Assembly: GCA_907163375.1 (NCBI GenBank)
Contig: CAJQUW010012516.1
Coordinates: forward strand, 62,001-126,000
Direction of reading: 5' to 3'
Length of the DNA stretch: 64,000 bases
Source of the DNA: Prostheceraeus crozeri
Taxonomy: Eukaryota > Platyhelminthes > Polycladida > Euryleptidae
The position numbers and the translations under genes are program-made. Below are positions 49,135 through 61,269 of this stretch, one piece after another. Positions within the stretch are counted from its first letter, which is position 1; each line of letters starts with the position of its first letter. A model generated the notes under the pieces. It did not search any database. It saw nothing but the letters and a program-made list of their open reading frames with translations, and had not been told where the DNA came from.

Positions 49135-49290
49135 AACATACTGCACTCAGAAATGTTCTATGAAATGGACGCTATGTTCTTGATCGCTAGTTGGTCAAAT
49201 CTCAAAATCGCCTCAAAATCGAGCGATTTTCAGAAGAATTCATGCGACTATTTATCCACTTTTAAAACGTGCGACATGTGTGAAAAGCTC
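49135..49290. repeat. Repeat also found at 50,865-50,990, ending CGACATGTGTGAAA
   Basis: ACTCAGAAATGTTCT, GGTCAAATCTCAAAATCG, GCGATTTTC and GTGCGACATGTGTGAAA occur here in order. The same order of slightly changed words stands at 50,875-50,984. A related end, GTCGCATGTGTGAAACAGCCC, is near 59,430. The two large copies bracket the 1.17-kb TIR element and may derive from one element that it split or from two copies. Confidence 0.5.
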
Positions 49291-49629
49291 CATAGGTTGC
49301 CCTGACATCCGCGCGACTATCCTATTGTCTTTGATGGACATAGATTCCATTGTCTCAGTTGGACAATGTTCCAAGGAAAGGGGATTGCGAAGGCAAGAAT
49401 TTCTATCCATGGTGGACGCCATGAGTGCCATCAACTTCTTCATACTTTGGGGATCAGTTTCGCGTGTGGGTCGCCGAAATCTGACAACTGACGCCTGAGA
49501 ACGAGGTCAAAATGTAAATTAGCGATAATTACTGACTTCAGTCATTGTTGTTAGCACGCGCATTGTCCACATTATTGATTGATTTACGCGAAGTTCGAGA
49601 ACATCGACACTTTGGAAATCAAAGATAAT

Positions 49630-50797
49630 GGGCTTGTCCTACAACGCGTCATTAATTAAATGGAACCTTAATGACGCCCCATTTAACAGTCATTAAACAG
49701 ACACCGTCCATAGACGCGTCATTTATTCTGTTTCATTTAACCGTCATTATCTTTCAATGGAAGGGTGTTCACGAACGCGTCATAAAAATGTCATTCATTA
49801 ATGGAAGCTAAATGAAAGCAAAATATTTAAGGGAGGGTAAGATCTTCAATAAGGTATTTAAATGCCAGGCATATCGAGCAAGAGTTATCAATGTAAGACA
49901 ACAACTCTTATTGAATTATCGCTTTATCGGTCCATAACAGAGTCCATGAGATGATTTACTTTCAGAATCAACTAACCCAAGATCTAATCTTGGTTTTGGT
50001 TATACCTACGTGTGCATGTCCACACATGCTATGTATGCTGTCGAGCGATAGGAATCCGACGGGCCCACTAACGTAAAACAATCATTTTGAAAAGAATAAC
50101 TTGGCAATTTCGCTTTCACTTGATCTGTGTTGCTATTATTAACCGACCGAGTTCTCATTTAGCGAATCTAACAGTTTATTGAACAAGACCTTTCCTTATT
50201 AATAATCATTTCCTGTTTCGATGTCCATGGATTAGTGGCTTGCGAATGAATAACATATTTGCGTCATTTATGAATGAAATCCATGGTTTCTGAATGGAAA
50301 ACGGGGTAAATTTTTACCACGATAACAATAAATTTAATGATTTTCTATGTTGTGATGTCAGAATGCGTCAAAATGACATGATGAAATCCCGTTACACGCA
50401 ACATTGTGAAAAATTAATGGTAGCTTAAGCGTAAACTCTGCTTAATGACAGTCAGATGAAAGCATTCTAAGGCCTCAGCCACACTGAAAGCAAAGCAAAC
50501 ACGAGCGTCCCGAGCAAACGTACCGTATGTCCGTAAGGTATTAATCGCTCTGGTTTGCTTTGCTAGCAGTGTGGTAGTCTACAACTGCTGTAATGATGAC
50601 TTTATGTTTGCTGCAAAACGCTTTGCTCGGAAACGCTTGGAAAAGCTCGCAGTGTGGCTGAAACCTAAAGAACAGTTAAAAGTGAGTTTCTATGAACACT
50701 AAGATGGCAGATCTTTGGACTGTCATTTAGTTAGTTTAATTAAACTGTCTTTATGTTTATTGACAGTTAAACAAGTGACGCGTTATAGGACAAGCCC
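49630..50797. mobile_element. 1.17-kb TIR element with GGGCTTGTCCTA ends and ACGCGTCA repeats
   Basis: GGGCTTGTCCTACAACGCGT at the left (49630) is mirrored by ACGCGTTATAGGACAAGCCC at the right (ending 50797), about 21 of 22 bases. ACGCGTCA recurs inside near the left end (49644, 49714, 49775) with GCGTCATTTA variants further in. The flanks (ATAAT and ATTAT) give no clear target duplication. It encodes no transposase. A second copy of the right end begins at 63,917 and runs off the window. A Harbinger MITE is nested at 50471-50665. Confidence 0.7.
50471..50665. mobile_element. Harbinger-type MITE (195 bp) with TAA target duplication
   Basis: GGCCTCAGCCACACTG at the left and CAGTGTGGCTGAAACC at the right are inverted repeats differing at two positions. 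TAA flanks both sides (50468-50470 and 50666-50668), the target size and composition used by PIF/Harbinger. Inside are near-palindromic words built on GCAAAGC and AGCAGTGTGG. It is nested in the 1.17-kb TIR element and therefore younger than it. Confidence 0.75.
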
Positions 50798-50999
50798 ATT
50801 ATTCCTGATGGAATCGGCTCTACTTAATGAAAATTAAAAATTCGGAATGCGTTTTAATCGCTACATCATGCTGAACTCAGAGATGTTCTCACTTTGACAT
50901 GATGTTAAAGATCACTGGTAGGTCAAAAGCCAAAATCGCGCGATTTACTCGCGGTAAAATGAAAATGCACGACATGTGTGAAAGGCCTATGAACATTCC

Positions 51000-51885
51000 T
51001 ATTTCAGCAATTTTGTCTCGCCGTTTTCTCCGTGTAATAGACATGCAAGCTCATTTGCTAGACACAAAAATCTCAACAACCTATTCAATGAGTCAATCGA
51101 TTGCGTCATCTATTCATATCACAAGTCAACGAACTTTCACGGTTCGAAACTCAAAAATCGAACAAGGAAATGTCCATAGTAAGCATTTCAAACGAATCGT
51201 GGTAAATTGTCGCTATTTCTAAGATATTCGAAGATTTCCTTGGCCATGATTTACCTTTCGCACTTATTATTCACCTCACGCATTAGCCGCGATTCACCTT
51301 ACGTGATTAGTCCGAACTCTATTCAACGAACTCATTTATTTAGAGGACATTCACCTGTTTAACTTTATTCTATATTTACGTCGCGACGGAACTCGATGAT
51401 CATGACTTCTTCGTCTCATGGTTAGCGTAATCCGTCGTTTCTCTTGGATTGTTGGCGACAGAAATTGACTGGAATAGAAAGGCCGAAGAATCTAAACCAA
51501 TTAACTCACAGTTAAAACGATGGCTTCATCAGATACCTCTAATGTCTTCGAGTGGCACTTCTATTGATTGCGAAAAAAAACCAACTCCTAATTAGAAACC
51601 GCGGGGCTGTAAACAAGTGCAATCTTCTGGCTTGGCTGCAGCTCTGGGCAGAAAAGGAGTATAAGTGTAAGAAACACTTCATTCATCTTGATAGAAGCTA
51701 CACATAGCCTGAGGCACGACATTTTGCGAGCTGTTGTGAGAGGATGACGGGGTGAAAAGCGTTGTGAACGTTTGTTTGTCACTCTCTCTTTCTCGCTCAC
51801 TTTGATCTCGCAGAAGCTAATACAACTAAAATTGCGATAAATAGGGAATGATAATCTTCAAGAGCGGCTGTCAATTCAGAATAAA
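51000..51885. other. Non-coding stretch with no recognised feature
   Basis: A 107-residue frame at 50899-51222 overlaps the repeat ending at 50,990 and shows no family motif. Nothing else was recognised. Confidence 0.35.
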
Positions 51886-51889
51886 GTGA

Positions 51890-52275
51890 CATCACCAATA
51901 ATCAAATTCATTTAACATATGAACACATCTATGACGAGGAATCTAGCTTTTTCAGCATTATTGATTAGTTGTAACAGGCATAAATGGAATGGACGACATC
52001 TTTCGTTTAATGGTTCTGCAATATGATATTCCGATATGCCCAGAATACCTAAGTCTCTTTGGGGTAGGACATGATTATAACTAATATCGGCATTGCGGAA
52101 AAGTTTTGCGACTTGTGCTACGTCTATTTCTTAATGCTGTTCCATCACATATGCACATTTTCGCATTGCTGGGCTGTAATTCGATGTACCCTGCGTTCGA
52201 TACGATTCGAACATTTGCGAATAGGTCAAGCATACTGATCAAAAGTAGGTGTAGATATATGCTTCGCTCATTCAT
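51890..52275 (-). mobile_element. LINE 3' fragment, second copy of the family at 57.6-59.2 kb
   Basis: The minus strand reads CDGTALRNRRSTSRKTFP and then PNLSTLGISEY-like residues, the C-terminal end of a LINE reverse transcriptase protein. At the DNA level 51,890-52,240 aligns along its length with 57,590-57,910 (CATCAC...GGTTCTGCAAT, GATATGCCCAGA, GTCTATTTCTTAA). It is a short 5'-truncated insertion of the same family. Confidence 0.7.
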
Positions 52276-52279
52276 CTCG

Positions 52280-53740
52280 GGATAAAATTATAAAGTCATT
52301 TGACTTGCAGGGACCATTTACATATTGCACTATGATGACAAAATGTTGCCTGACCTTTTGGTCACAATATTGCTGATCGATTTCCTATTCTAGTTTCGGG
52401 TATCGACGACTCAGATACATGTATATTGTCATGTGAACTGCATGCATGGTTGATCTTTCAGCCACAACATGATGTACAATCATTTGTGATGTGTACTAAA
52501 TAGTCAATGGGACTAGAAGGACAGTATTTAATGGATAGGTTGTTTTAATTCATAATGAAATAATTTTAATTTGGACTTTTTAGCAAAAATTCGACACAAT
52601 TGAGGAAAATGGCCTATTTCAAGAAGATTGGGCCACCTCTAAATCTTAATATTTTCTGCGTATGATTTGAGATTCCTTGGTTTTATATCACGGAGACATG
52701 ATGTAGGGGTTGGGAGCGAGGAAATTCCGACTTTCGATTTTTAAGGAGCACCTGAATGAACAGGAATACCGAAATCGACCGGCATTGACTAGTTTAGGCT
52801 AGAGTACTGAAATTTCAGAACATAAATATGTATTTCTGTAATTCAACATTCATCTTCCTGGAAATCCATCCTTCTTTTTTGTTAGCGTAGCGATCACTGA
52901 TTCTTCGTTGAATACATCACTATGTAAATATTGTGTCAGGTCGATTTTTATATTTCAATTTTTCGATAATAACGAATTAATAGGACTGAGTGTGCTGAAT
53001 TCTGCTTTGTGATGTGGTTTTATGGTAAAAGTGCCATCTTGCATGAAAGTTACCTCTACTTTTGTCGACAAAAATTGTATTAGGATATGATTGTTATGGA
53101 AAATAATTTTTATGATAAAAAGTCGGATTTTCTCTGGTACAGCATATTGGCGTTAATAATTGCAATAAAGGTAAATGCCAAAAATTGTCTTTTGAGAATG
53201 TGAAAATCAATTTTGCAAAGTAAAAGTGCTTCTTTCAGAAATTGATATTTAGTCCTAGTGATGCTCGTAAAAGTCCCTAATGAAACATTTCTTTATTTAC
53301 CTTATATACTAAATATTCTTCATATGCATTGAAAATTCCATCATTTTACTCGAATGGAAACATTTTTAATAATTTATGTGTCTGCTTTAATCAAAGGAAT
53401 GTCTGTACTATGCCACTGCAATCAGTAGGCCTGCATAGATAACAAGGGCATGTGTAAATGTGTGTAAGGTTGTGCATCAAGTTTGATTTGTCTTAACATA
53501 GTAGAATCCGCATAATTCAGCATTTTGTGGAAATAATTGAAAATGTGCTAAAATTATGCAAACTACCACAGAAGACGTATAGGGTATGTTTGTATAATAA
53601 GTTCCTAAATTCACAATGCACAACGCTCAAAATCCAAGCGTGTCCGTTATCTGTCACTTCGAATTAAAGTGTCAATATACATGTAATGGATGAATTTTGA
53701 CTAAGCTACACTGTGAACCGTAGAGTACAAAAGCTGGCTG
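52280..53740. other. Non-coding stretch with no recognised feature
   Basis: AT-rich; no family-like frame, RNA gene or terminal repeat was seen. Confidence 0.35.
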
Positions 53741-53748
53741 ATTTTGAC

Positions 53749-53975
53749 TACAAAAGCGAGGTACAAAACGATAATAGCAAAATGTAGGAAAGCACTATTG
53801 CTCGTGCCTATTCGCTACGAAAGTAATTGGGTCTCCTATTGGCCAGACTTAGTGTTTTCGTATCCCAACCTGGTTTGTCCAATAGGAAATCAATTCGCTT
53901 TCGTAGCGAATGAGCACGAACAATAGTGCTTTCGTACATTTTGATATTCTCGTTTTGTACAACGATTTCGTAAGT
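53749..53975. mobile_element. Foldback MITE, arms over 80 bp
   Basis: GTACAAAACGATAATAGC, AGCACTATTGCTCGTGCC and TTCGCTACGAAAG on the left (53761-53822) are mirrored on the right (53899-53960). Pairing continues inward through CCTATTGG and outward less perfectly to about 53749 and 53975. The loop is about 30 bases. Weaker similarity further out (GTGAACCGTA with its inverse near 53,995) may mark the true ends. Confidence 0.75.
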
Positions 53976-54946
53976 AGCTCTGGTGTCGTACAGTTTACAG
54001 GGTAGATGTTGACTATAGGCTATTGACTATATTCCTAATACATGGCGGCCTATGTTGCATGTGTCCCTTCTAAAGTAAACCCATGTGAAGCTATCTTATT
54101 CTGAATCTAACGAACCGATGAAATGCCGGCACTCCGTCTGCTTTGTAGAACATGCGCCGAAATAAGCAGGGTGCCGAATTATAGGATACGGTGCCAATGT
54201 AAGCGAATTTTCTAAAAATTGTTAGATGAGAAGTCTGTGCAGGTTTGAATGAAATCACCGAATTAAGTGAATTGTCCATTAAGACGGAACGGAATTATAG
54301 AGATTCTACTGCAGTTTCAATGACACTAATCGCATCCCCTGCTCATTGATGTAGTAAAATAAAATATGAAAATAAAAAAGTAAGTTGCACAAAGTGGTCC
54401 CTACATTACTGCTCATGCTGCAAATGTTACCGCATGACCTAATGAAGTAGTTAGGTCACTTTTAAGCAGTATAACCCATTGATGCCAAGAATATTAAAAT
54501 GGTTCGATCTTTCTTAATTGTTGATGTATTTCGCAATGAAGCATTGGAGTGAATCAAGATGATGCAAATAATTTACGGGAAGCCTTGTAAAAACAGTTAT
54601 TCTACTGCACAACATCCTTTAGGATTGGATAACGATGCTAAGACTTGTCAGTGATGAAGTTTTAATCAACATCCACATAGGGTTGTTATAATATGGTGAA
54701 ATAGGACTACATAGGGCCTATTGTTTAACCGGTGATCGAGCCTGTTTAACCATTTTAAATATTCGAAGCTACTTTGGGCCATTCCGAGCCGCACTGACGA
54801 GCTCATGTAAGACGAAACGCAGCGTGTACGGATGATAAAGAATTTTTGTGCTTAATTTGTTCAAATCTGAGGACATATTTCTACTGTTGTGGATTTTTAA
54901 ATTTGGCCACATTTTCGATAAAAATACTTTTATAGCTGCAATTTAT

Positions 54947-56184
54947 CAGGGTTGGAAACGGCCGGGGGCGGACTCCGTATAAGCCAGACTTACATATTGC
55001 AATACAATGTTGTACAATACAATTATCCGCACTTTGATATCATGATTTGTGCGATGAGCAGCAACAATACGCGTTATGACTTACTCACAAATCTAATGAG
55101 TTGCAGGCCTACTTCACAATTTATGACAATATAAACTACATTTTCAAAGTCAATCAAACGTAGGCAAATTTTGAGCATGATCAAGCAATGACCCAAACGG
55201 GCATTGATGTAATAATATCATTGATGCAATACATGTAATAACCTATGCGCATATCTATAACCTGCCTCTACAAGAAAGCTTTAAGCAGTCAACAAATTCT
55301 AAGTTCCAATATACTATAAGTTTTTCTAGAGATAAAAGTACTGAGATGAGCAATTTGATCACTGACTGTGCTGATGTTGCGAAATGTTTTGTCTGCGACG
55401 TGCAAACTTGATTTAAAGTGATTCACTGAAGCGAGATTCATTTCTTCACGTATGAGGGAATTCTAGTGATTTGTAACGTCAATTGAGAACTCTCCACTAC
55501 AGTTTAAATTCAGATCTTTTGAGTTTACATTGATGACCGCGAGCTGACGTGTAAGAGTCTGGAACAATGAACTCGCGAAACTTGTCATCAATTTTTCATT
55601 TCAGTGAGTGTCGCAAGAGCTGTTGCTGTACCTGTGCAACATCAATCATAATTTATCGTGAGCAGTTAGCTTATTAAACAATTATCCACGACCCACTGTC
55701 AAATGTTCCGGAAGTAAGCCCTATGATGAATTGAAATCCATTAGACATGGCATCTCAAAGCTCCACGTGTATACATATACAAACTATCCCATGTAGAGAA
55801 ATTATTCAAGATCTGGAATAACTTTACAATACAGTAGATAGACTGAGGAATGCACCATGCTTACAAAATGCATACAGGCTCGAATATAGGATCCTGGAGG
55901 CTTTATTTGAGATAAAATAGGGTTTGTGAACAGCATGCATAAGTTATCGGTAATCATTTTTACCTGTTTGAAGAGCAGTTCGCAACACTTATATCACAAA
56001 ACATGGTTGTAGACACTCTCAAATTATACTACATTTACATGCTCTTAATGTTGTAATGACTGACTAAGCAATTTATTCTAGACTGAATGTCGTCAACAGT
56101 CGACAAGGGTCTAATTAAATTAACCGGCCGGCCGGTCTTCAAAATTTGTAATCGGGGCCGAATAGGCGGCCAGTTCCAACCCTG
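54947..56184. mobile_element. Non-autonomous hAT element (1.24 kb) with perfect 8-bp target duplication
   Basis: It starts CAGGGTTGGAAACGGCCGGG and ends GGCGGCCAGTTCCAACCCTG. CAATTTAT flanks it on both sides (54939-54946 and 56185-56192). An internal block matches the older copy at 24157-24941. No transposase frame is present. The perfect flanks suggest a more recent insertion than the 24-kb copy. Confidence 0.85.
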
Positions 56185-56189
56185 CAATT

Positions 56190-57585
56190 TATGATAGCAG
56201 CGTATTTGAATGTATTGAGAAGTTATATATGAGCACATGTAACGATATTGATCAGTGCATGGAATTGAAATATACGAGTGCATGTACTCTCAATAAGTCT
56301 AGAAGACATTTCCTTGTAAAATAATCGTTTTTATATGTGTCAACAAGTTTTGTTTTCTGCTACAAGCAGGCCTACCGCGGAATGCATGGAAGTTCAGTAG
56401 ATGGAGAAGAATTCGACAGTCAACCGTCGTTACATGACACCATGGTGAATGTGTACTAAATGAAAAGGCACTTTGAGACGAAAACTGCTGTTTTTCTGCT
56501 GAGATAAAAAACAAACCCAACGCACAGCTAGCCATAACATATGAATACTCAGCTATTAAAATTTTGTCCCCGCCGAATTCGTTGTCTTAAGTACAAAACA
56601 TTCGGAATGATTGTGGGTTGCTTTTTCATTCTTCAACATAATGAAAGAGAAACTTTAGCTCGCTATCTCTAGATTCTGTATTGAGAGTTGGGATGACACG
56701 CAGTTGGTCAAACCACGGAGACCTAATGCTAAACAAATGCATTAAAAGTTTTGGTCGTGGTGGTCCAAGACGTTTTCTTGCGTATTCGTGATCACGCAGT
56801 GTTTCTAATGAAGAGAGTAATGAAAGATATTCCTGACTTTTAGGATCTGCTTCAAGTGTTCCCTTTGATTCAAGACATTCAATACTTGCTAGAGTTCGTT
56901 TACTTTTCATGTAAAGATTTTAGTGTCGTTGGTCGAGCTCAAATTCATTTATGGCAAGTTAAACAATCCGATATAAATATGCGTATGTGACATCTTCGGT
57001 GACGGAGTTGATGAAATTCATTTATAAGCATTCAAGTTATGTTATTTAATGGCTTTAAGTTCGTGAGTCCCTAATTTTTGAAAAGTCATGGACTATGGAC
57101 TGACTAATTGTCAGTGTATGCAACGTTGTCATTGCAAACGTAATCCATGCTGGACACAGATAGTCATGGTCACAAACAAGTGGCATAGGCCTGCATACAG
57201 ATACTTGAATAAATCGATTGCTAACATGTGTCGCAATGTCACTATAAAAAGTTACTAATTTCCGTAAGCATGGACGTTGTAGTAAAAGTATAGAATTCCT
57301 TCCTTTTTAGAGAATTCATGACATAGAAAAAGAATCTTCTGTAGATAAGTCGGTTATCCAAGCAAAGAACACATTGAAAAGAAATAAAATACGATATTTA
57401 AATAAAACTCTCCTATCAATCTACATATTGAGAAATTAATAATTAGGATCCGGATGCTACTGACCATTTCTGTATATTTAGAGGTAGGGAAATTGAAGCA
57501 TGTAGTAGTATAGTGTATATTTTTGTCAAAAGGAATGCCAATCAATTTTAGTACAAGGTCCTCAAGTCAAAAGAAAATAACTTTA
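56190..57585. other. Mostly non-coding stretch with one unrecognised frame
   Basis: Apart from the possible frame at 56626-56910 no gene, repeat end or RNA was recognised. Confidence 0.3.
56626..56910 (-). CDS. Possible short coding frame, unrecognised (94 residues)
   Basis: The minus-strand frame starts with ATG at 56910 and has a protein-like composition: MKSKRTLASIECLESKGTLE, then SQEYLSLLSSLETLRDHEYA, RKRLGPPRPKLLMHLF and a polar end. It is charged and leucine-rich and could form helices. No donor site, homologous family or neighbouring exon was identified. It may be an exon of a decayed element or a chance frame. Confidence 0.25.
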   Translation of the reverse strand: MKSKRTLASIECLESKGTLEADPKSQEYLSLLSSLETLRDHEYARKRLGPPRPKLLMHLFSIRSPWFDQLRVIPTLNTESRDSELKFLFHYVEE

Positions 57586-57599
57586 CAAGTAATCAAATT

Positions 57600-59161
57600 C
57601 ATATAACTGCTGATACAACAAGAATTCTAACTTTTTCAACACTAGCGATTGGCTATGACATACATGAATGGAATGAACGACATCCGCTTGATGGTTCTGC
57701 AATGTAGTACTCGGATATGCCCAGAGTACTTAAATTTGGGATTAGGGAATGCAGAAAATGACTATGATTGATTTTGGCATTGAGGAAAAGCTTGCGGCTT
57801 ATGTTCATTCGTCTATTTCTTAAAGTTGTTCCATCACATTTACACAATTTAGTATTTTTGGACAGATAATCCTATGCGCTCGGCGTTCCACACGATTGAA
57901 GCATTCTTCATCACCTTTATAGATAGACCAAAAACACTGGGGATGCATATTCAAGAATACTTCGGATGTTCAATTTATACACGTTATGGAGATCTGCTAG
58001 TGTGAGATGAATCTTTCTGATGGCGTAGAAGCGTTTGTTGGCGCTTGAGTAGATATTTTGAATATGATCCTTCCAGTCGAGACGACCGTTGAATGCGACG
58101 CCTAGAATGCTGACCTTTTCCACCACCTCAATACATAGTCCATCTATAACTGGTGCTTGTTTTTTTGTTATGAACATGCATGTAGCTTTGGATTTTGTTG
58201 TATTGAGTGACAAAAAATTATCTCTACACCAGATCTCTGCATTTTTACTTCACTTTCACAACTCAAAGAAATGTCGCTTACATTGTCACGTATAAAGGAA
58301 AGTAATGCTAACGTCATCGACGTATTTGATGACAGAGACATCTTTTGTGGAACATGATTGACCACTTATGTTGCAACAAAAAAGAGAGGGGCTGAGCACA
58401 GAACCACCTTTGAGAGCAGGAAATGATCGTGAACACTTTCTCCCTATTTTAACCCCTGATGAGCGTTGAGGCAAGTAATCGGTTATCCACAAGAGAAATC
58501 CATTTGGAAATCTTTGTGATTGCAGTTTTTGAACAAGAAGATCATACTCGATATTATCAAAAGCCATTGAAAGGTCGCAGGCTATCAAGGCGACTGCAGT
58601 TACTGCAATTCATAATGCTCAGTCACTTTATTTGCAATTTGCAACAATGAAGAAACGGTTGAAGATGCAGGTCGAAAACCATGTTGCTTTGTGCCAAAGG
58701 TCGACACTAGACGCTCACGCATGTCATTCAGAACAAGGCGTTTGCAAATTTTAGAATGAGCAGTGAGCATCGTTATCGGGAGCATTTCCATCAAATTGGC
58801 TGGTCGATATTTTGGAATTGGAGATACAATGCCTTTTTTCAAGATACTTTGAAATTTTCCCTGCGATAGGCTGGCATGAAAAATCTGAGTTAGATGGGTA
58901 AAAAAGGAGATCAGCAAGAAAGGAATATATGCGATTTGGAATAAATTCGGACCCACAAGACTTTTTACTTTTAAGGGATATTAGTTGATAGCAAACCTCT
59001 AATTCGGTGAAGGAGATGTTCCACTCGTCGTCATCAAGTTGTAGGTTGTCTATAGTTAGGTGAGCATGTCCCATAAGGAATTTTCTCATGTCCTCTAGTA
59101 ACATGTCAACATGGGCATATGTTGCTTTTTGTAGTTGCCCCCCTCTCCCACCCCTCGCCAC
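57600..59161 (-). mobile_element. CR1/Jockey-type LINE, 5'-truncated and broken
   Basis: Read on the minus strand from 59161, frames give ISFTELEVCYQLISLKSKKS, GIVSPIPKYRPANLMEM, KQHGFRPASSTVSSLLQIAN, CDLSMAFDNIEYDLLVQKL, GGSVLSPSLF, YVDDVSI (catalytic box, Val for Ala), TTKSKATCMFI, SILGVAFNGRLDWKDHI and RSILEYASPVFL. A C-terminal tail with TTLRNRRMNISRK ends near 57,650. This is a reverse transcriptase plus tail in the CR1/Jockey style. Several frame breaks show it is dead. The endonuclease part is absent. The fragment at 51,890 is a sister copy. Confidence 0.85.
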
Positions 59162-59164
59162 GCG

Positions 59165-59226
59165 TCTCGGGGAGAACAGGCATTTTTGTTCGACGCGCCG
59201 CGCCGCATCCGATGTGAATGGACCCT
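59165..59226. mobile_element. Harbinger-type terminus, GGGTCCATTCACATC inverted
   Basis: Read from 59224 leftward the minus strand begins GGGTCCATTCACATCGGATG and continues into a GC-rich block of GCGCGGCG words. TTA follows outside. This is the style of Harbinger MITE ends in marine invertebrates. The other end is not seen. The LINE begins directly to its left, so the LINE may have inserted into this element. Confidence 0.45.
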
Positions 59227-59424
59227 TATTGATATCATGAAAGTGGTCGCTTTGTTGGTTTGTGCTATGAATAGATGACGCAGTCGACCACTTTCTTCAA
59301 TGAACTGATTGAATAGGTTGTTGAGATTTCTATATCTATCAAATGAGCCTTCATGTCTATTGCACAGAGCAGAAGTCCAATGTTAAAGGCCAATTCCAAG
59401 TTTTAGCGATAATCGTGCTGCAAA

Positions 59425-59520
59425 AAGTCGCATGTGTGAAACAGCCCTAAGTCATAATATGACAGAAAATGGAAGACAATGCACAGATAGTTGCAGACGT
59501 TGCATAGATATTTCACATGA
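59425..59520. repeat. Repeat shared with 63,805-63,900
   Basis: CATAATATGACAG, AATGGAAGACAATGCACAGA and TTGCAGAC occur here in order. Slightly changed words in the same order occur at 63,808-63,890. The left part carries GTCGCATGTGTGAAACAGCC, similar to repeat ends at 49,270 and 50,970. Confidence 0.5.
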
Positions 59521-59529
59521 ATTGTAAAT

Positions 59530-60585
59530 TTCTGTAATCTGGGGTGGTTTCTGTTTCTTGGTGGACAACCCATTCATATTTCATATCCATCCCAGTTTGC
59601 AAGTTGATATTCGATTAAAATATTGTACAGTAGCTTCCTTCATTGGATGCGGACAAAATGAAAAGGTGCAACGAGCACGAAAGGCGTTACTGGTCTATGT
59701 TTCGTTTTTCATAGTTAACTCTTCGATTCGGTGCTTTCGATTTTTGTTGAATGTGGACACCATAGACATCAGTTATCTATGCTATTGTCTTTTCTTGTCT
59801 AGAGAGGACAATAAATAACCAGGGTAGCACCAGTCTGGACTCTGACAGCGGGCTCTACTCGTTCTTCAGCGAGCTCTACTGTTCGTTAGGCCTTTCATGA
59901 CTAATCGTCCACAATTAACACTGCAGGATAGCATTTCAGTTACAATATACGTTCACATGACTGAGAGATGTTGTTGCACATAGTTTGATGCGCATAAGTC
60001 CAATGTAAGTAAATATTAAATATTGAAAGTTTCCTGATGAGTCCACAGGCAGATTTGCAAACTGTACAACATTGAATGACACATTTACCTGCTTTGAATT
60101 AATATTGTCTCCGCTATCAATACGTGCTGAAGATATTTCATGTCCGCTCTAGATAGCATGGATATCTAGCAATCCGACCTCTATGGTGGACACGGACAGT
60201 GTGTCGAAGCATTGAGGGCCTTGCAAAAAAGCGAATGAGAAAGCAAATGGGCAGCAAGCGATGTCAACAGAAACTAAAAAAGATCTGTCAACATTAACTG
60301 GTTAGTGATTATTTCACAATGACTACTGTTTTGACTTAGTAAATAATGAATTTAGCAAGTTCAATTGTCGCAGCTGCTACTTTTCACAGTCTATAGTGCT
60401 CTCTAGATTTAGACCTTAGAAGCATTCTGCATAATCAATTTAGCGTGGTCGAATTTTATCTTTAAATAATTATATTTTCCTGATGTAGAATCAGTTCGCG
60501 ATAATGCATTTCCTTGAATTGTTTTTGGAATAGATTCATATAAGATTTAGGAGACATTGTAGGAGATTTTGTAGACCCAAGGCGC
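59530..60585. other. Non-coding stretch with no recognised feature
   Basis: No family-like frame or repeat end was recognised before the Harbinger terminus at 60,591. Confidence 0.35.
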
Positions 60586-60590
60586 GTTCA

Positions 60591-61040
60591 CACCAGCACG
60601 ATAACGATAAAATCGTGACGACGCTTTATTTTCTCGGATCAACGATTTAGCGTTGGGCTCCGCTGTTGACATTGTAGCGATTTATTGTGACGATAAAATC
60701 GTTCAACTGCACAATTTCATCAGTTGTACTTGTTACAAAAGGAATCATTCTATAGTCATTTTCAATTGATGAAGAACGCCTCCTGGTTTTGATGCTACCA
60801 AGAAAAAGACGGAAAAGGAGGCGCAGCTATTGGACTCATGCATTATTAGCAAAAAGAGATGAGCTTGGGGCATTCAACACCCTTGGCCAAGAAGCATTCA
60901 CATTTAGTAAATTCTTCAATTACTTTCGAATGAGATTCAACCGTATACATGATTTCATAAAAGACGACATGTTGAAGAATCTAACGACTTTCAGAAGACC
61001 GATTTCTTCAAAGGAAAGATTGATTATTACTTTGAGGTAA
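60591..61040 (+). mobile_element. PIF/Harbinger element: left end and first transposase exon
   Basis: The terminus reads GGCGCGTTCACACCAGCACG, with CGATAACGATAAAATCGT just inside and again, inverted and direct, near 60,695. The transposase exon runs 60792-61036 to a donor GTAAGT. It encodes PRKRRKRRRSYWTHALLAKR, DELGAFNTL, FFNYFRMRFNRIHDFI and FRRPISSKERLIITLR, the Harbinger N-terminal region before the DDE core (FREPISPEERLAVTLRF in relatives). Following exons with the catalytic residues were not identified, so the copy is incomplete or its core is lost. Confidence 0.75.
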
Positions 61041-61269
61041 GTTGAAAACAACTATTTCGAAGTCAAATTTCATTGCACTTCACTTTTCAAAATAACATGT
61101 TCAGAATTACAGTACATACCATTTAAACTTAAAAAATCCAAAATCATCAGCCACTTTAGCTGAAACGTATGTGAAAATTACGAGCGTACTGCATCTAGTT
61201 GAACTATCTTTATTAACTGAAACGTATGCGAAAGTTACGAGCGTACTGTATCTAAATAAACTGTGTCAC

